DNA of 64,000 nt, taken from Victivallales bacterium. GTDB taxonomy: Bacteria > Verrucomicrobiota > Lentisphaeria > Victivallales > UBA1829. The stretch spans positions 1-64,000 of the forward strand of contig JAEEQN010000012.1 of NCBI GenBank assembly GCA_016285345.1. The letters run 5' to 3'. The notes beneath the pieces are model-generated. The model saw only the letters and a list, made by a program, of their open reading frames with translations, was not told the DNA's origin and did not search any database. The position numbers and the translations under genes were made by a program. Positions 17,346 to 24,662 of this stretch are shown piece after piece. Each line of letters starts with the position of its first letter. Within the stretch, counting starts at the first letter, position 1.

Positions 17346-18416
17346 TTACTGCGGCAGAAGATTTGAGGGGATGTCGCTCCAGCCTTTGCCGTATTTCAGC
17401 ACTTCCGGCTTGTCCGCCGGACCACGCACGATCAGCACGCGCAGCCCGGGGATTTTCTTTGTCCAGCCCGCCACGGCGTCCGGTCCCGCGATGAAGATCG
17501 AGGTGGAAATGGCGTCGCTGGCGACGCCGGTCGGCGCGATCACGGTCACGGAGTCCATGCCGGATACCGGCAGCCCGGTCGCGGGATCAATGATGTGCGT
17601 GTACTGCTTTCCGTCGATGACCACGTATCGCTCGTAGTTGCCGCTGGTGCTGATCGCGGCGTCGCTGAGCGGCGTCTTGCCGAGCAGGTCGTCCTTGTGG
17701 AACGGATTTTTGATGCCCGCCGCGTACTTGCCGCCGCCGGATTTCTTCGGCAGCGCCAGAATGTTTCCGCCGATCTCAATCCAGCCGGTCTTCACGCCGT
17801 GCTTGCGGACGGCGTCGGCGGCGCGGTCGAGCGCGTAGCCTTTTGCGATGCCGCCGAGATTGATCGACGTGCCGGGCACAGTGAACTTCACGGTGTGCTT
17901 TTCGTCGTCGAACACCACCTTGTCAAGCCCGGTGAGGCGTTTTGCCTCCTCAATCTCTTCTGCGGACGGCAGCGTCTCGCGTTTGCTGTGGAATCCCCAG
18001 AGTTTCATCAGCGGGTCGATCGTCACGTCGAAAACGCTCCCCGAATCCATCCAGAACGTCCGCGCCTGCGTGAGTACGTCCCACAATAAATCACTGCATG
18101 CGAACGGTTCGTCCGCCGCGGTCGCGTTGAGTTTGGAAAGCTCGCTTTCCGGGTCGAAGATGTTGCAGGTCTTCTCTACCTCGCGGATTGCCTCGTGCGC
18201 CGCCGCCAGCGCGTTTTTCACCACGATCTTCTCCTTATGGCTCAGCGTGACCGAGCCCATCGTGCTCATGGTGGAGAACATGATGGTCTCGCCGTACATG
18301 CGGCGCGAATCGTGCAGCATTACGAACAACAGGCAGATGCCGACCACGAGCGCCAGCGCGATGTTACGCGCGATCATACGGCGGATGGGAGTATTGAGGT
18401 ATTCTTTCAGGTTCAT
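17346..18416 (-). CDS. apbE: FAD:protein FMN transferase ApbE
   Basis: A 356-residue ApbE-family flavin transferase that attaches FMN to a Thr of target proteins such as NqrB/NqrC or RnfG/RnfD. An N-terminal anchor helix (about 18-36) places it on the periplasmic side. Family features are STMGSVT near the start of the domain, VFDVTIDPLMKLWGFHS, INLGGIAKGYALDRAAD, WIEIGGNILA, the late YTHIIDPATGLPV motif, and the DAISTSIF metal-site region. The gene is 7 bases from xerD and on the same strand. No Nqr or Rnf genes lie in the window. Confidence 0.93.
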   Translation of the reverse strand: MNLKEYLNTPIRRMIARNIALALVVGICLLFVMLHDSRRMYGETIMFSTMSTMGSVTLSHKEKIVVKNALAAAHEAIREVEKTCNIFDPESELSKLNATAADEPFACSDLLWDVLTQARTFWMDSGSVFDVTIDPLMKLWGFHSKRETLPSAEEIEEAKRLTGLDKVVFDDEKHTVKFTVPGTSINLGGIAKGYALDRAADAVRKHGVKTGWIEIGGNILALPKKSGGGKYAAGIKNPFHKDDLLGKTPLSDAAISTSGNYERYVVIDGKQYTHIIDPATGLPVSGMDSVTVIAPTGVASDAISTSIFIAGPDAVAGWTKKIPGLRVLIVRGPADKPEVLKYGKGWSDIPSNLLPQ

Positions 18417-18423
18417 AAAAAGG

Positions 18424-19320
18424 TCAGGCTCTCGGGTGGAATCTGTTGAATACGCCGAGCAGACGATTTTCGTCGACGTGCGTGTAGATTTGCGTGGTGC
18501 TGATGTCGGCGTGCCCGAGCATTTCCTGAATCACGCGCAGGTCCGCGCCGTTTTCGAGCAGATGGCTCGCGAAGGAATGCCGGAGCGTGTGAGGGTGGAT
18601 GTTCTTCGTGATCCCGGCGAGGCGCGCGGCCTCCTTCACGATCATCCAGATGCGTTCACGGTCGAGCTTTTTGCCATGGTTGGACAGGAATAGCTGGGGC
18701 GCGCCGCCGTCTCCGGCGAGTTCGGGACGCGCCTTTTCCAAATAACGTTTCAGCTGGTGGATCGCCGCGTCGCCCATCGGCACGATGCGTTCCTTGGAGC
18801 CTTTTCCGAGCACGCGGATGGTGCGTTCGTCGAAACGGACCGCGCCGAACCGGAGATTCACGCATTCGCTCACGCGGAGCCCGCAGGAATACAGCAGCTC
18901 CAGGATGCAGCGGTTGCGGATGACGAGCGGGTCCTGCGCCCGCAGCGGAAACGCGTTGAGCAGGGCGTCGACCTCTGCCACGCTCAGGAAATCGGGCAGG
19001 ATGCGCCAGAATTTCGGCGAATCCATCACGTCTGTCACGTCCGCCGCGATCAGACGTTCGCGGAAAAGGTACCTGTAGAGAATCTTGATCGCGACCAGAC
19101 GCCGTGCGATGCTGACCGTCTCCAGATTGCGTTCGTCGCGGCAGTATTCGAGGTAGTCGATGATGGCGTCGCGTCCGGCATCGTCGAACGACTCGATACC
19201 CTGCGCTTTGAGCCAGTGGACATAGTCTTCGAGGTCGCATGAATAGGCGGAGGTGGAATTCCGGGCAAGGCCGCGTTCGGCAGTCAGGTAGCCGATGAAA
19301 TGTTGAAGAATCTTTTCCAT
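18424..19320 (-). CDS. xerD: Tyrosine recombinase XerC/XerD
   Basis: A 298-residue tyrosine recombinase, probably the chromosome-dimer-resolving Xer protein. It has a SAM-like core-binding domain (1-90) and a catalytic domain with the full set: Arg in YSCGLRVSE, Lys in GKGSKER, His-x-x-Arg in HTLRHSFASHLLENGADL, His in LGHAD and Tyr in TTQIYTHV. The ATG at 19320 is preferred. A GTG at 19347 would read through the repeat at 19330-19376, whose palindrome also covers the ribosome site region. XerC versus XerD cannot be decided from the sequence. Nothing nearby suggests an integrated element. Confidence 0.9.
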   Translation of the reverse strand: MEKILQHFIGYLTAERGLARNSTSAYSCDLEDYVHWLKAQGIESFDDAGRDAIIDYLEYCRDERNLETVSIARRLVAIKILYRYLFRERLIAADVTDVMDSPKFWRILPDFLSVAEVDALLNAFPLRAQDPLVIRNRCILELLYSCGLRVSECVNLRFGAVRFDERTIRVLGKGSKERIVPMGDAAIHQLKRYLEKARPELAGDGGAPQLFLSNHGKKLDRERIWMIVKEAARLAGITKNIHPHTLRHSFASHLLENGADLRVIQEMLGHADISTTQIYTHVDENRLLGVFNRFHPRA

Positions 19321-19329
19321 GCGCCCCCC

Positions 19330-19376
19330 GGAGGACAAGTCCTCCACTGCGGTTGTGCCGTGCTCCGCGACGGCAC
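19330..19376 (-). repeat. REP-like repeat, copy 2
   Basis: On the minus strand it has the same two-hairpin structure as copy 1 at 8958. GTGCCG...CGGCAC is followed by A-A-CCGCAG-T and the palindrome GGAGGAC-TT-GTCCTCC. The linker and second hairpin are nearly identical to copy 1, while the loop of the first hairpin differs. It lies 10 bases upstream of the xerD ATG. Confidence 0.7.
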
Positions 19377-19389
19377 GGATTCAAGACAT

Positions 19390-19430
19390 AAAAAAACGCC
19401 ATTTTGTACTCTGTAGATACAAAAATGGCG
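19390..19430 (-). terminator. Rho-independent terminator of tRNA-Asp
   Basis: On the minus strand, a stem of about 12 pairs (CGCCATTTTTGTA with TACAAAATGGCG, one bulge) is followed by seven T. The stem begins within the last bases of the tRNA, so the terminator includes the encoded CCA end. Confidence 0.8.
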
Positions 19431-19502
19431 AGAGCGACGGGATTCGAACCCGCAACATCCACCGTGACAGGGTGGCACTCTAACCAGTTGAGCTACGCCC
19501 CC
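19426..19502 (-). tRNA. tRNA-Asp (GTC)
   Basis: A 77-base cloverleaf. The 7-bp acceptor is GGGGGCG paired with CGCTCTC (two G-U pairs). The D stem is GCTC/GAGT, the anticodon stem CCACC/GGTGG with loop CTGTCAC (anticodon GTC), and the T arm GCGGG-TTCGAAT-CCCGT. The discriminator base is G, as expected for Asp, and CCA is encoded. Confidence 0.96.
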
Positions 19503-19621
19503 GCAATTTCTTGCATGAAACTTAATATACACCCCGGATTCGGAAAAAGCAAACTGAAACTCGAAAAAAGTACGAAAAATCTTTTCTTCATCCGTAAGCT
19601 CGCGGCGGGGAGGAAATGGGG

Positions 19622-19640
19622 AAAAAACCCGGAATCCGGG
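19622..19640 (-). terminator. Terminator of tRNA-Ser
   Basis: On the minus strand, CCCGG-ATT-CCGGG followed by six T, about 10 bases after the end of the tRNA-Ser gene. Confidence 0.65.
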
Positions 19641-19649
19641 CATAAAAAA

Positions 19650-19740
19650 TGGCGGAGAGAGGGGGATTCGAACCCCCGAACGGGAAAAACCCGTTAACGG
19701 TTTTCGAGACCGCCGCCTTCGACCGCTCAGCCATCTCTCC
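19650..19740 (-). tRNA. tRNA-Ser (CGA)
   Basis: A 91-base class II tRNA. The acceptor GGAGAGA pairs with TCTCTCC. The anticodon loop is CTCGAAA (anticodon CGA, reading UCG), and the long variable arm is AACGGG-TTTTT-CCCGTT. The T arm is GGGGG-TTCGAAT-CCCCC, the discriminator G, and CCA is encoded. Confidence 0.96.
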
Positions 19741-19826
19741 GGTTTTCAAAAAAGCAGAGAATAATATAGCCTGCAATCGCGAAAAAGCAAGCGGCACAAT
19801 GTATTTTTACGCGCGGAATCCGCGCG

Positions 19827-19865
19827 AAAAACAAAAACACCGTCTCACCCGGAGGAAAGACGGTG
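19827..19865 (-). terminator. Terminator of the xylulokinase gene
   Basis: On the minus strand, CACCGTCT pairs with AGACGGTG across a 12-base loop, followed by TTTTTG and a further T run. It lies just after the stop of the kinase gene at 19888. Confidence 0.8.
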
Positions 19866-19887
19866 CGGATCGTTGTGAAAATGCGGA

Positions 19888-21417
19888 TCAGCCGCGGCCG
19901 GATTCGAGCGCGGCGTAGTCCGCCATCATGCCGTCGTAGAGGCCGCGCAGGGAGGCGTCGGGCTCGATGACGGATGCGGAGGCGCAGAACATCGCGTAGA
20001 GGTCCTCGAACGGCGTATTGTCGATGCCGTTGGCGGCGCGGATGGCGGCGCCGAGGGACGCGGAGTTCGCGATGGAGACGGTCTCGATCTTCGCCTGGAA
20101 GACGTCGGCGAGGATCTGACGGAACGTGGCGCTCTTGGACGCGCCGCCGGTCACGCGGATGCGCTTGAAGCTGCCGTCGCCCTGCCATGCGGAATGGCGG
20201 CGCATGGTGAGCGCCTGGGATTCGAGCAGGCAGCGGATCTGTTCGGCCTTGGACGCCGCGGCGGGGTCGAAATTGCGGACGACGCCGGCGGGGACCGCGG
20301 GCGTGTTTTCGGCTTCGTAGTAGGGGAGCATCAGTTTGCCGCCGTTGCCGGGCTTGGTCTCGGCGCACGCGGTGACGTCGAAGAATTTCCAGTCCACGCC
20401 GAGTTCGTCGCGGAGGTGTTCGCGGGCGAACGAGCCGTTGGTGAAACAGATAAGGCTCATGAAGCCGCCCGCCGGATTGCCGAATACATGGCCGCATCCG
20501 TCCGGATCGGTCACGAAATTCTGCATGGTGGCGAAGAACGTGTCGCTGGTGCCGAGGCTGATGACCGCGGTGCCGAAGGAGCCGCCGCCGACGCCGATCA
20601 GGCTGCACGGATTGTCGCCGGACCAGACCACGACCGGGATGCCCGCGGTCAGGCCGTACTTCGTGAAGTAGGCGGAGAGCTTGCCCGCGATCGTGTTCGA
20701 GGGTTTCACGGGCGGGAGTTTGCTCATGAGGTCGGGAGCGGTGGCCGCCGTGATCTCGGGATCCCACTCGAGCTTGTGGAGGTTCAGCAGGTTCATGCCC
20801 GCGCCGTCGCCGTAGTCGATCGGGGTGTCCTTGCCGCAGAGCACGGAGCAGAGGAACGAGCTCACGAGGTGCACGGTCTTCGTCTTCGCCCAGGCTTCCG
20901 GCTCGTTCATGGCGAACTTGCGGATCTGCGGACCGGTGAAGCGCACGATCGCCGGGCTGCCAGTGTCCCTGCGGAGGCGTTCGCCGAACTGTTCGGTCAG
21001 CCACGCGCATTCCTTATCGGTGGACTTGTCCATCCAGATCGGGGCGACCGCGCGGGAAAGAATCGGCGCGAGCTGGTCGGCGAGAGTTTTCGCGGGATCC
21101 CAGTCGGGGATCGGGGCGCTCAGGTACACGGACCCGTGCTGCTGGCCGGACCCGGAGATGCCGGCGATCTTCTCCATCGGGAAATCGGCCTTTTTCATGC
21201 GGTCGAACAGCATGTCCATGGCGGCGACCCACATGCGCGGATCTGCGCAGCGGACGTTTTCGTCGTCGTTGGGAAGGTATCCGCTCGGGGATTTGTATTC
21301 CGGCAGATCGTTCTTGAAATTGACCGCGAAGGAGCCGACGACTTTGCCGGCGACGGTGTCGATGACCTCGGCTTTGAGGCCCTGCGTGCTGGAGTCAAGA
21401 CCCAGATAGTAACTCAT
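19888..21417 (-). CDS. xylB: FGGY-family carbohydrate kinase, xylulokinase-like
   Basis: A 509-residue sugar kinase of the FGGY family. The N-terminal actin-like domain begins YYLGLDSSTQGLKAE. Further features are the GISGSGQQHGSVYL block, a WMDKSTDKE segment around the substrate site, AVISLGTSDTFFA at the second domain start, and the C-terminal RVTGGASKSATFRQILADVF signature. GSGQQHG and the overall layout favour D-xylulose as substrate, as in XylB, but other ketoses are possible. It stands alone with its own terminator. A functional link with the xylose-isomerase-like gene at 56948 is plausible but unproven. Confidence 0.85.
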   Translation of the reverse strand: MSYYLGLDSSTQGLKAEVIDTVAGKVVGSFAVNFKNDLPEYKSPSGYLPNDDENVRCADPRMWVAAMDMLFDRMKKADFPMEKIAGISGSGQQHGSVYLSAPIPDWDPAKTLADQLAPILSRAVAPIWMDKSTDKECAWLTEQFGERLRRDTGSPAIVRFTGPQIRKFAMNEPEAWAKTKTVHLVSSFLCSVLCGKDTPIDYGDGAGMNLLNLHKLEWDPEITAATAPDLMSKLPPVKPSNTIAGKLSAYFTKYGLTAGIPVVVWSGDNPCSLIGVGGGSFGTAVISLGTSDTFFATMQNFVTDPDGCGHVFGNPAGGFMSLICFTNGSFAREHLRDELGVDWKFFDVTACAETKPGNGGKLMLPYYEAENTPAVPAGVVRNFDPAAASKAEQIRCLLESQALTMRRHSAWQGDGSFKRIRVTGGASKSATFRQILADVFQAKIETVSIANSASLGAAIRAANGIDNTPFEDLYAMFCASASVIEPDASLRGLYDGMMADYAALESGRG

Positions 21418-21544
21418 GGCTGCATCCTGTTCTGATGTTTGTTGGTTGGTGAAGCGAAAATATACTACATAACAATAGCCTTGAAAGACGTTTTTTCAAG
21501 AGAACGCCTTGATTTTCTCCTTTTTTTCTTGAGAAAACGTTTCT

Positions 21545-21585
21545 TCCGAAAAACGAAATGCCCGGCCCCACGGATGGAGCCGGGC
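21545..21585 (-). terminator. Terminator of the Pro/Thr-rich protein gene
   Basis: On the minus strand, GCCCGGC and GCCGGGC form a stem around a 12-base loop, followed by ATTTCGTTTTT. It lies about 60 bases after the stop at 21646. Confidence 0.7.
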
Positions 21586-21645
21586 GAGTGTCGAATTGTC
21601 CCTTGAGACCTGTCGGAGGCGCGACGTGCGCGGATTCCCCTGAGT

Positions 21646-22362
21646 TCAACGGCCTTTGCGCGGGACGCCGTGCTGGCTCGGCGCGACCGGAATGCCGCCG
21701 CCTTTCTTTGCCGGAGCGGGCGTGGCTTTGGCCTCGGGACGGACGACCACCGTGCGCGCCGGTTCACGGCGCGGTTCCACACGGTGCGCCACAGGCGCGG
21801 GAGCCGGGCCGTGGCCAGAACGCGGTTCCGGACGGACGACCACCGTGCGCGGCGGAGGGGCATGTCGGCGCGGCGGGGGCGCCCATCTCGGCGGTGCCGG
21901 GGGACGCAGACCGATCCCGCCCCAGATCCATGCGTCGGCATAGTAGAACCAGCCTTCGTAGTACGGGACGTACTCGCCGCAGTAGTAGCCGTAGCTGTAC
22001 TCCGGGATCGTCGTTATGACCTCCTCCGTCACGACCGTGGTTGCCGGGGCGGTCGTGACGACGGTCGGCGCGGTAACGACTGGTGTGGTGGTAACGACAG
22101 TCGGTGTGGTCGTGACGACGGGGGTTGTCGTGACGACTTTGGTTTCCACGACGCGCGGCTGCGGTGTTACGATGACCGGGGCGGGGCGCGGCTCGAAAAC
22201 CGCGCGCACCAGATTCACGATGTCGGCCGCGAGCTGGATGCCGTTGCTCGGCCGCGGCGGGGGCGGCGGGCCGTGACGACCCTGCGCGAAAGCTGCCGGG
22301 GCAAGGATTACCGCCGCAGTGACTGCGGCGCCGATAGCGAGCGTCTTGTTGAGAGTCTTCAT
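21646..22362 (-). CDS. Secreted Pro/Thr/Val-rich low-complexity protein
   Basis: A 238-residue protein with a clear signal peptide (MKTLNKTLAIGAA...PAAFAQ, cut near residue 26). A repeat region of VVTTTP-like units follows at about 70-115. A short Tyr/Trp-rich patch (YSYGYYCGEYVPYYEGWFYY) comes next, then a Pro/Arg-rich basic tail with two TVVVRPE repeats. The composition suggests an extended cell-surface or periplasmic protein rather than an enzyme; no known domain is recognised. A strong promoter with a cluster of TTCG/CGAA words lies directly upstream. Confidence 0.75.
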   Translation of the reverse strand: MKTLNKTLAIGAAVTAAVILAPAAFAQGRHGPPPPPRPSNGIQLAADIVNLVRAVFEPRPAPVIVTPQPRVVETKVVTTTPVVTTTPTVVTTTPVVTAPTVVTTAPATTVVTEEVITTIPEYSYGYYCGEYVPYYEGWFYYADAWIWGGIGLRPPAPPRWAPPPRRHAPPPRTVVVRPEPRSGHGPAPAPVAHRVEPRREPARTVVVRPEAKATPAPAKKGGGIPVAPSQHGVPRKGR

Positions 22363-22429
22363 AGTCGGATCTCCTCTGTTGAAAGGTTAAAACTAATTCG
22401 ACAACCGAATGTTCTTATCGAACGAATAA

Positions 22430-22458
22430 AATATAATTCGAATAATTCGTATTGTCAA
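22430..22458 (-). promoter_or_regulatory. Consensus promoter with TTCG-rich operator region
   Basis: On the minus strand, TTGACA, 17 bases, TATATT: a near-perfect sigma-70-type promoter for the gene at 22362. The spacer and the 50 bases after it hold several TTCG/CGAA words, including TTCGAA and the inverted pair GTTC-N5-GAAC (+ strand, 22411-22423), a possible repressor site. Confidence 0.6.
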
Positions 22459-22514
22459 ATGGATCTTTAAACTTTTTTCGAATTTTTTTGGAAATCCGAA
22501 TAAATTGACCTCAA

Positions 22515-24629
22515 CTACATCGCGGCATCCTCCCCGGATTCGTCCTTATCAAGATGATGAACGTCCGTCAGAACGCCGTCCAGACTATTCAGGATGGATG
22601 CGATAAACGGTTCCCGTTCGGTCTCACGGCGCAGGGCTTCCGCATCCTCTTTCTGCTTGCGCTGTGCGGGCGTGACCAGTCCGGGACGGCGTTCGATGCT
22701 CAGATACGCGCCCGGACGCTCCGCGATGGCCGCGAGCCGCATGTCAAGCAGGGGCTTCTCGCGAGAGATCAGGATGGATTCGCCTGCGGAATATACGGAG
22801 TCGAACGCGACCTGGAGGCACGGGCCGGTGAACGAGATCACCTTTCCCGCGAGCATGGCCTGGGCGAGCGTCTTCTTGCAGAGCGTTTCGCGGACGTCGA
22901 AGATCAGTTTTTCCCAGACGACCGGCCCGGGGATTTCTTCAACCTCGGGGTCGGCGTCTTTTTGAGCGGGCACAGCCTCGGCGCGACGGCGTGTGCGCGG
23001 CGTTTTGACCCGGACAGTGTTTTCCTCCTCGGGCGGACGTTCGATGACCGGTTCGGAAATGACCTCGATTTGAGGCTCTTCTTTTAGTTCGGCGACCGGC
23101 TCGGAAATGACCTCGACCTGAGGCTCGGGATCGGGTTCCCGGACCGGTTCCGGCTTCGCCTCGTCCTGAGTAGCAGCCTTTGTTTCCTGAACAGGCTCCT
23201 GTTTTTCCTCGGCCTGCTGTTCCGGCTTCACCTCAACTTGAGGCTTCGGTGCGGATTCTACGGCTGGGGCGGAGAGAGCGCTGTCAACGGGCGTTTTTTT
23301 TTCCGGTTCGGGCGCGACCTGAGCTTGTGCAGCCTGCGGTTCCGGGTGTTTCCCGATCTCGCCCACAGGGACGGCCGGAATGGACGGCACGGCGAACCGC
23401 GAACCGGGGGCGGTGAACGCCTGTCCGGCAGGGAGTTCGTACAGCGGGACGACGGATTCGAGGGGCGCGAGTTCGCCCTTCGAGCGGATCTGATTCAGGC
23501 GTGCGATGAGGTCGGCGATCTGGGGGGCGTGCGCGATGCGCATGGCCTTCAGGAGGATGGATTCGAGGAAGACCTGTTTGTTGATGGCGTCGCGGAGGAG
23601 ATAGCCCGCGCCGGAGATGCTTTCGAGGAGCCGTTGCACCGAGGCGGGCGCGACCGTGTCGGCGATGCGCCGGAACGCTTCGATCTTCTCCGGCGTTTCG
23701 TCGAGCACGGAGGCCGTGTTGTCGCCGAGGATGCGGCTGAGGAGAATCCCGCGGAGCCAGGAGATGATTTCCTCGAAGAGCGTTTCGAGGTTTTTTCCCT
23801 GGTCGGCGAAATCGTGGATGTCGCGGATCACGGCGGCGCGGTCGTTATGCGTGATGGAGTTCAGGAGTGCTTCCATTTCCCTGGGCGCGGTGAGACCGAA
23901 GAGGTTGAGCGCCTGATCCTCGGTGATGCCGGATTCGTCGCCCCCGAAGAAGGAAATGAGCTGATCAAGCAGGGACTGGGCGTCGCGCATGCCGCCGTCG
24001 GCCGCCTGGGCGATGACGTTGATGGCGTCGTTGGAGATTTTGACGTTTTCGGCATCGGCGATCATGCGGAGGCGTCCGGCGATGGCTGTAGTCTGGATGC
24101 GGCGGAGGTCGAACCGCTGACAGCGGGAAATGACCGTGGGAAGGACCTTGTTGACCTCGGTCGTGGCGAAAATGAACTTGGCGTGGGCGGGCGGCTCCTC
24201 AATGGTCTTGAGGAGGGCGTTCCATGCGCTCTTCGAGAGCATGTGGACTTCGTCGATGATGTAGATCTTGTACTTGGACCGGATGGGCAGGTGCTGGACG
24301 TCCTCGCAGAGTTCGCGCGCCTTTTCGACCTGGGTGTGCGTGGCGGCGTCGATCTCGATCACGTCCACGTTGGTCTCGTCGGCGATGGAACGGCAGGATT
24401 CGCATTCGCAGCACGGTTCGCCGTCCTGCGGGTTTTCACAGTTCAGCGCCTTGGCGAAGATACGCGCCGTGGTGGTCTTTCCGATGCCGCGCGGCCCGAC
24501 GAAGAGGTACGCGTGGGCGATCCGGCCGGATTTCACGGCATTTTTGAGCGTGCGCGCGATATGTTCCTGCCCGACCATGTCGGAGAAGCGCTGCGGACGC
24601 CACTTTCTGGCGATTACCTGGTATGACAT
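22515..24629 (-). CDS. dnaX: DNA polymerase III subunit tau (and possibly gamma)
   Basis: A 704-residue clamp-loader ATPase. The N-terminus MSYQVIARKWRPQRFSDMVGQ is diagnostic. Walker A is GPRGIGKTT (about 45-53). A zinc module with four Cys (CENPQDGEPCCECESC) is followed by Walker B in YIIDEVHMLS and the SRC sensor-1 motif in TVISRCQRFDLRRI. Domain III ends near residue 370. A long Glu/Pro/Val-rich linker (about 425-560) precedes the C-terminal tau-type domain. An A9 run at codons 443-446 would give a truncated gamma-like product of about 448 residues by slippage. The PFK gene upstream ends 33 bases before it on the same strand. Confidence 0.95.
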   Translation of the reverse strand: MSYQVIARKWRPQRFSDMVGQEHIARTLKNAVKSGRIAHAYLFVGPRGIGKTTTARIFAKALNCENPQDGEPCCECESCRSIADETNVDVIEIDAATHTQVEKARELCEDVQHLPIRSKYKIYIIDEVHMLSKSAWNALLKTIEEPPAHAKFIFATTEVNKVLPTVISRCQRFDLRRIQTTAIAGRLRMIADAENVKISNDAINVIAQAADGGMRDAQSLLDQLISFFGGDESGITEDQALNLFGLTAPREMEALLNSITHNDRAAVIRDIHDFADQGKNLETLFEEIISWLRGILLSRILGDNTASVLDETPEKIEAFRRIADTVAPASVQRLLESISGAGYLLRDAINKQVFLESILLKAMRIAHAPQIADLIARLNQIRSKGELAPLESVVPLYELPAGQAFTAPGSRFAVPSIPAVPVGEIGKHPEPQAAQAQVAPEPEKKTPVDSALSAPAVESAPKPQVEVKPEQQAEEKQEPVQETKAATQDEAKPEPVREPDPEPQVEVISEPVAELKEEPQIEVISEPVIERPPEEENTVRVKTPRTRRRAEAVPAQKDADPEVEEIPGPVVWEKLIFDVRETLCKKTLAQAMLAGKVISFTGPCLQVAFDSVYSAGESILISREKPLLDMRLAAIAERPGAYLSIERRPGLVTPAQRKQKEDAEALRRETEREPFIASILNSLDGVLTDVHHLDKDESGEDAAM
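23294..23302 (-). other. A9 slippage site in dnaX
   Basis: The coding strand reads GAA AAA AAA ACG, nine consecutive A. One extra A in the RNA, or a -1 ribosomal shift, leads to AAC GCC CGT TGA, ending at 23284. One missing A leads to a TAG within about 15 codons. Both give a tau truncated after domain III, as in the known dnaX gamma forms. Confidence 0.6.
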
Positions 24630-24662
24630 AGCTTAGGTTTCCTTCCGTTTGGCGCGCAGGGA

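Noticed and set aside
18424-19320. Integrase of a mobile element inserted at the adjacent tRNA genes
   Set aside because: The protein fits a housekeeping Xer recombinase. Both tRNAs are intact, no att-like duplication is visible, and neighbouring genes are ordinary chromosomal genes.
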